Part shown: piece after piece, positions 14,035 through 15,401 of the stretch | How positions within the stretch are numbered: position 1 is the stretch's first letter | How the letters are laid out: the number at the start of each line of letters is the position of its first letter | Origin: Microbacteriaceae bacterium | GTDB lineage: Bacteria > Actinomycetota > Actinomycetes > Actinomycetales > Microbacteriaceae | Direction of reading: 5' to 3' | Assembly (NCBI GenBank): GCA_024639925.1 | Contig: JAHEGA010000050.1 | Location: 1-15,401 of the forward strand | DNA: 15,401 nt | The notes under the pieces: model-generated | What the model saw: the letters and a program-made list of their open reading frames with translations, nothing else | Databases searched by the model: none | Told to the model about the DNA's origin: nothing | Translations under genes and position numbers: made by a program

Positions 14035-15401
14035 CACGTCTGCGCCTTTCTCGGGGCGCGGGAACCCACCGCAGAGACCGCAGCGTGGGTGGCAACATTA
14101 AGCCCTTCCCACCATTGTTGCGCCTCCTCGGTGTCGAGCGCCTTCGCTCGCAGCGATACCGGCCCGGACACACTCTGCAGCTCCACCTGCGACAGCCCTA
14201 GGGCTCGGTGCCAGGGCCCCTGGCTGACGCTGGCGCTTTGAATTCTGGTCAGCGGGGTCACGCTAATCCGCGAGGTCAGTATCCCCCGACGCATCACGAC
14301 GAGGCCTGGTTGCAGGGCTGCCATCGTGAGGTGTGCGGAGAACGGGACCCTCCACCGCGCGCGCTGGGGTGAGGTAATTCCACCCACCAGGCGCTTGCGC
14401 GGATGGGACAGCAGGTCATGAACCTGTTCTTCGGTCTCGCCGGTCATCATGCCGGGCATCCCCAGGCGTAGCGTCTTCATCACCTCGGCCACCGTCGCCA
14501 CCGGAATGATGACGGTGTGCTCAGGTGCTTTATTGGTCGCAGCTCCTGGTTGGGACGCCAAGTTGGCGTTCAGTCGCCACCAACCAAAGATTTTCCAGGG
14601 CCAGGGCTGGCTAAATTCCAGGGTGTGAATGCGTTGTGGCGGAATGGTTTCCACGCTCGTGGAGAGCAAGCCCACGGAGACTCTGAGGTCCCCCGAAAGT
14701 GAATCCACCACAAAATTTCCCCATCGAACCGTCCGCTCGATGAGGTAAACCACATACACAAACAGAGCAAGCACGACAGCCAACCAGACAGCGAGATCTC
14801 CCAGCACAACCGCAATAACGGTCACGGTGATGATCACCACACACAAGACGACGGTTTCCAGGCTGGCGACCAGAGAGCCGACATAGCGAAAGAGGGGAAC
14901 ATCGACTTCCCGCTGAGGCTTCTCGTCGAGCTCGTCGCTGGTGTCGGCTGCGTCACCCTGAAGGATGATCCGCCTCAAGTCCTGCGCCACAGGAACGGGT
15001 AGATATTCCAACACAACGTTGGCGTCAGCACCCGCAGCTTGAATATCCAGTTTGGCAAGCCCGAGAAGCCTCGGCAGAAGCGGTCGGCGCACACCAATGG
15101 TGTTGACACGGTCCCTGCGAGCTTGACGCCAGGTTTTGACCAGAAGCCCCTTCTTCACATCAATCACATCGTCATCCATGCGAAAGACGTGAACACGCCA
15201 CTGGAGCCAGAAAACCACCACCAACACCACCACAAGTGCGACCAACGCCAGGGCGATCCATCCCAGGAAATCTTGGACAAAAAGCCACAGTTCTTGGTCG
15301 GGAAGCTCGTCGTTGACACCAAAAGAGACCAACAGGGTGGGCAGAATCAGGTTCTCCCACAGAATCAGCACCGCAGCCGTTGCGACAGCCACCACGACCA
15401 C
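14034..15401 (-). CDS. YdbT-like membrane protein with multiple bacterial PH domains (bPH_2), 5' end beyond window
   Basis: The visible 455 residues show membrane pairs near 1-25 and 46-68, then a bPH_2-type domain (about 70-150, with RMDDDVIDVKKGLLVKTWRQ), a charged linker (150-168), a second hydrophobic pair (about 176-222), a second domain (about 228-310, with VGLLSTSVETIPPQRIHTLE), and a third (about 355-440, with RRGILTSRISVTPLTRIQS). The repeated pattern of G-L followed by IP/TP-RIQ is the usual bPH_2 signature, as in YdbT. The first codon in the window is GTG at the very edge, and related proteins normally have a further N-terminal segment, so the true start lies upstream. The function of the family is poorly defined; it sits in the cytoplasmic membrane. 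Its TGA overlaps the start of the DUF2520 gene. Confidence 0.88.
   Translation of the reverse strand: MVVVAVATAAVLILWENLILPTLLVSFGVNDELPDQELWLFVQDFLGWIALALVALVVVLVVVFWLQWRVHVFRMDDDVIDVKKGLLVKTWRQARRDRVNTIGVRRPLLPRLLGLAKLDIQAAGADANVVLEYLPVPVAQDLRRIILQGDAADTSDELDEKPQREVDVPLFRYVGSLVASLETVVLCVVIITVTVIAVVLGDLAVWLAVVLALFVYVVYLIERTVRWGNFVVDSLSGDLRVSVGLLSTSVETIPPQRIHTLEFSQPWPWKIFGWWRLNANLASQPGAATNKAPEHTVIIPVATVAEVMKTLRLGMPGMMTGETEEQVHDLLSHPRKRLVGGITSPQRARWRVPFSAHLTMAALQPGLVVMRRGILTSRISVTPLTRIQSASVSQGPWHRALGLSQVELQSVSGPVSLRAKALDTEEAQQWWEGLNVATHAAVSAVGSRAPRKAQT

Overview
This window looks like chromosomal core sequence from a high-GC actinobacterium, most likely a Microbacteriaceae relative with a compact genome. 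This is inferred from the actinobacterial-type ClpC, the short actinobacterial ArgA, the lysS / panC / DUF2520 / PH-domain gene order, frequent GTG starts, very tight gene packing and several promoters that seem to give leaderless mRNAs. No mobile element, CRISPR array, rRNA or phage gene was seen. No gene-free gap exceeds about 130 bases.

Layout. (1) 1-1234, minus strand: a predicted membrane-anchored exported protein of unknown function, followed after 2 bases by the first 24 codons of an aldo/keto reductase that runs off the left edge. (2) 1321-4334, plus strand: three tightly packed genes, a P1B-type metal ATPase with a TPC motif, a VIT/CCC1 Fe/Mn transporter and a small DUF1801 (frataxin-like fold family) protein. 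Together they read as a metal, probably iron, homeostasis operon. (3) 4373-4462, minus strand: tRNA-Ser(CGA). (4) 4529-5881, plus strand: radA, a DNA recombination/repair ATPase. It meets tail-to-tail, with overlapping stop codons, a minus-strand gene for a membrane-anchored four-cysteine protein (5878-6450). (5) 6523-9526, minus strand: clpC followed by argA (N-acetylglutamate synthase). (6) 9652-10981, plus strand: a pirin, then two tiny single-TM proteins of 34 and 70 residues; the last overlaps the end of lysS. (7) 10947-15401, minus strand, read right to left: a multi-PH-domain (YdbT-like) membrane protein cut by the right edge, a DUF2520 Rossmann oxidoreductase-like protein, panC, then lysS. 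The first three overlap at stop/start codons.

How the parts fit. Most genes are housekeeping: proteolysis (ClpC), recombination (RadA), arginine and pantothenate biosynthesis (ArgA, PanC and possibly DUF2520), and translation (LysRS, tRNA-Ser). The parts most worth a second look are the ATPase-VIT-DUF1801 cluster, the DUF2520-panC coupling, the inverted-repeat-rich clpC/pirin intergenic region, the 34-residue membrane peptide, and the repeated -10/6-nt/ATG architecture that suggests leaderless transcription.
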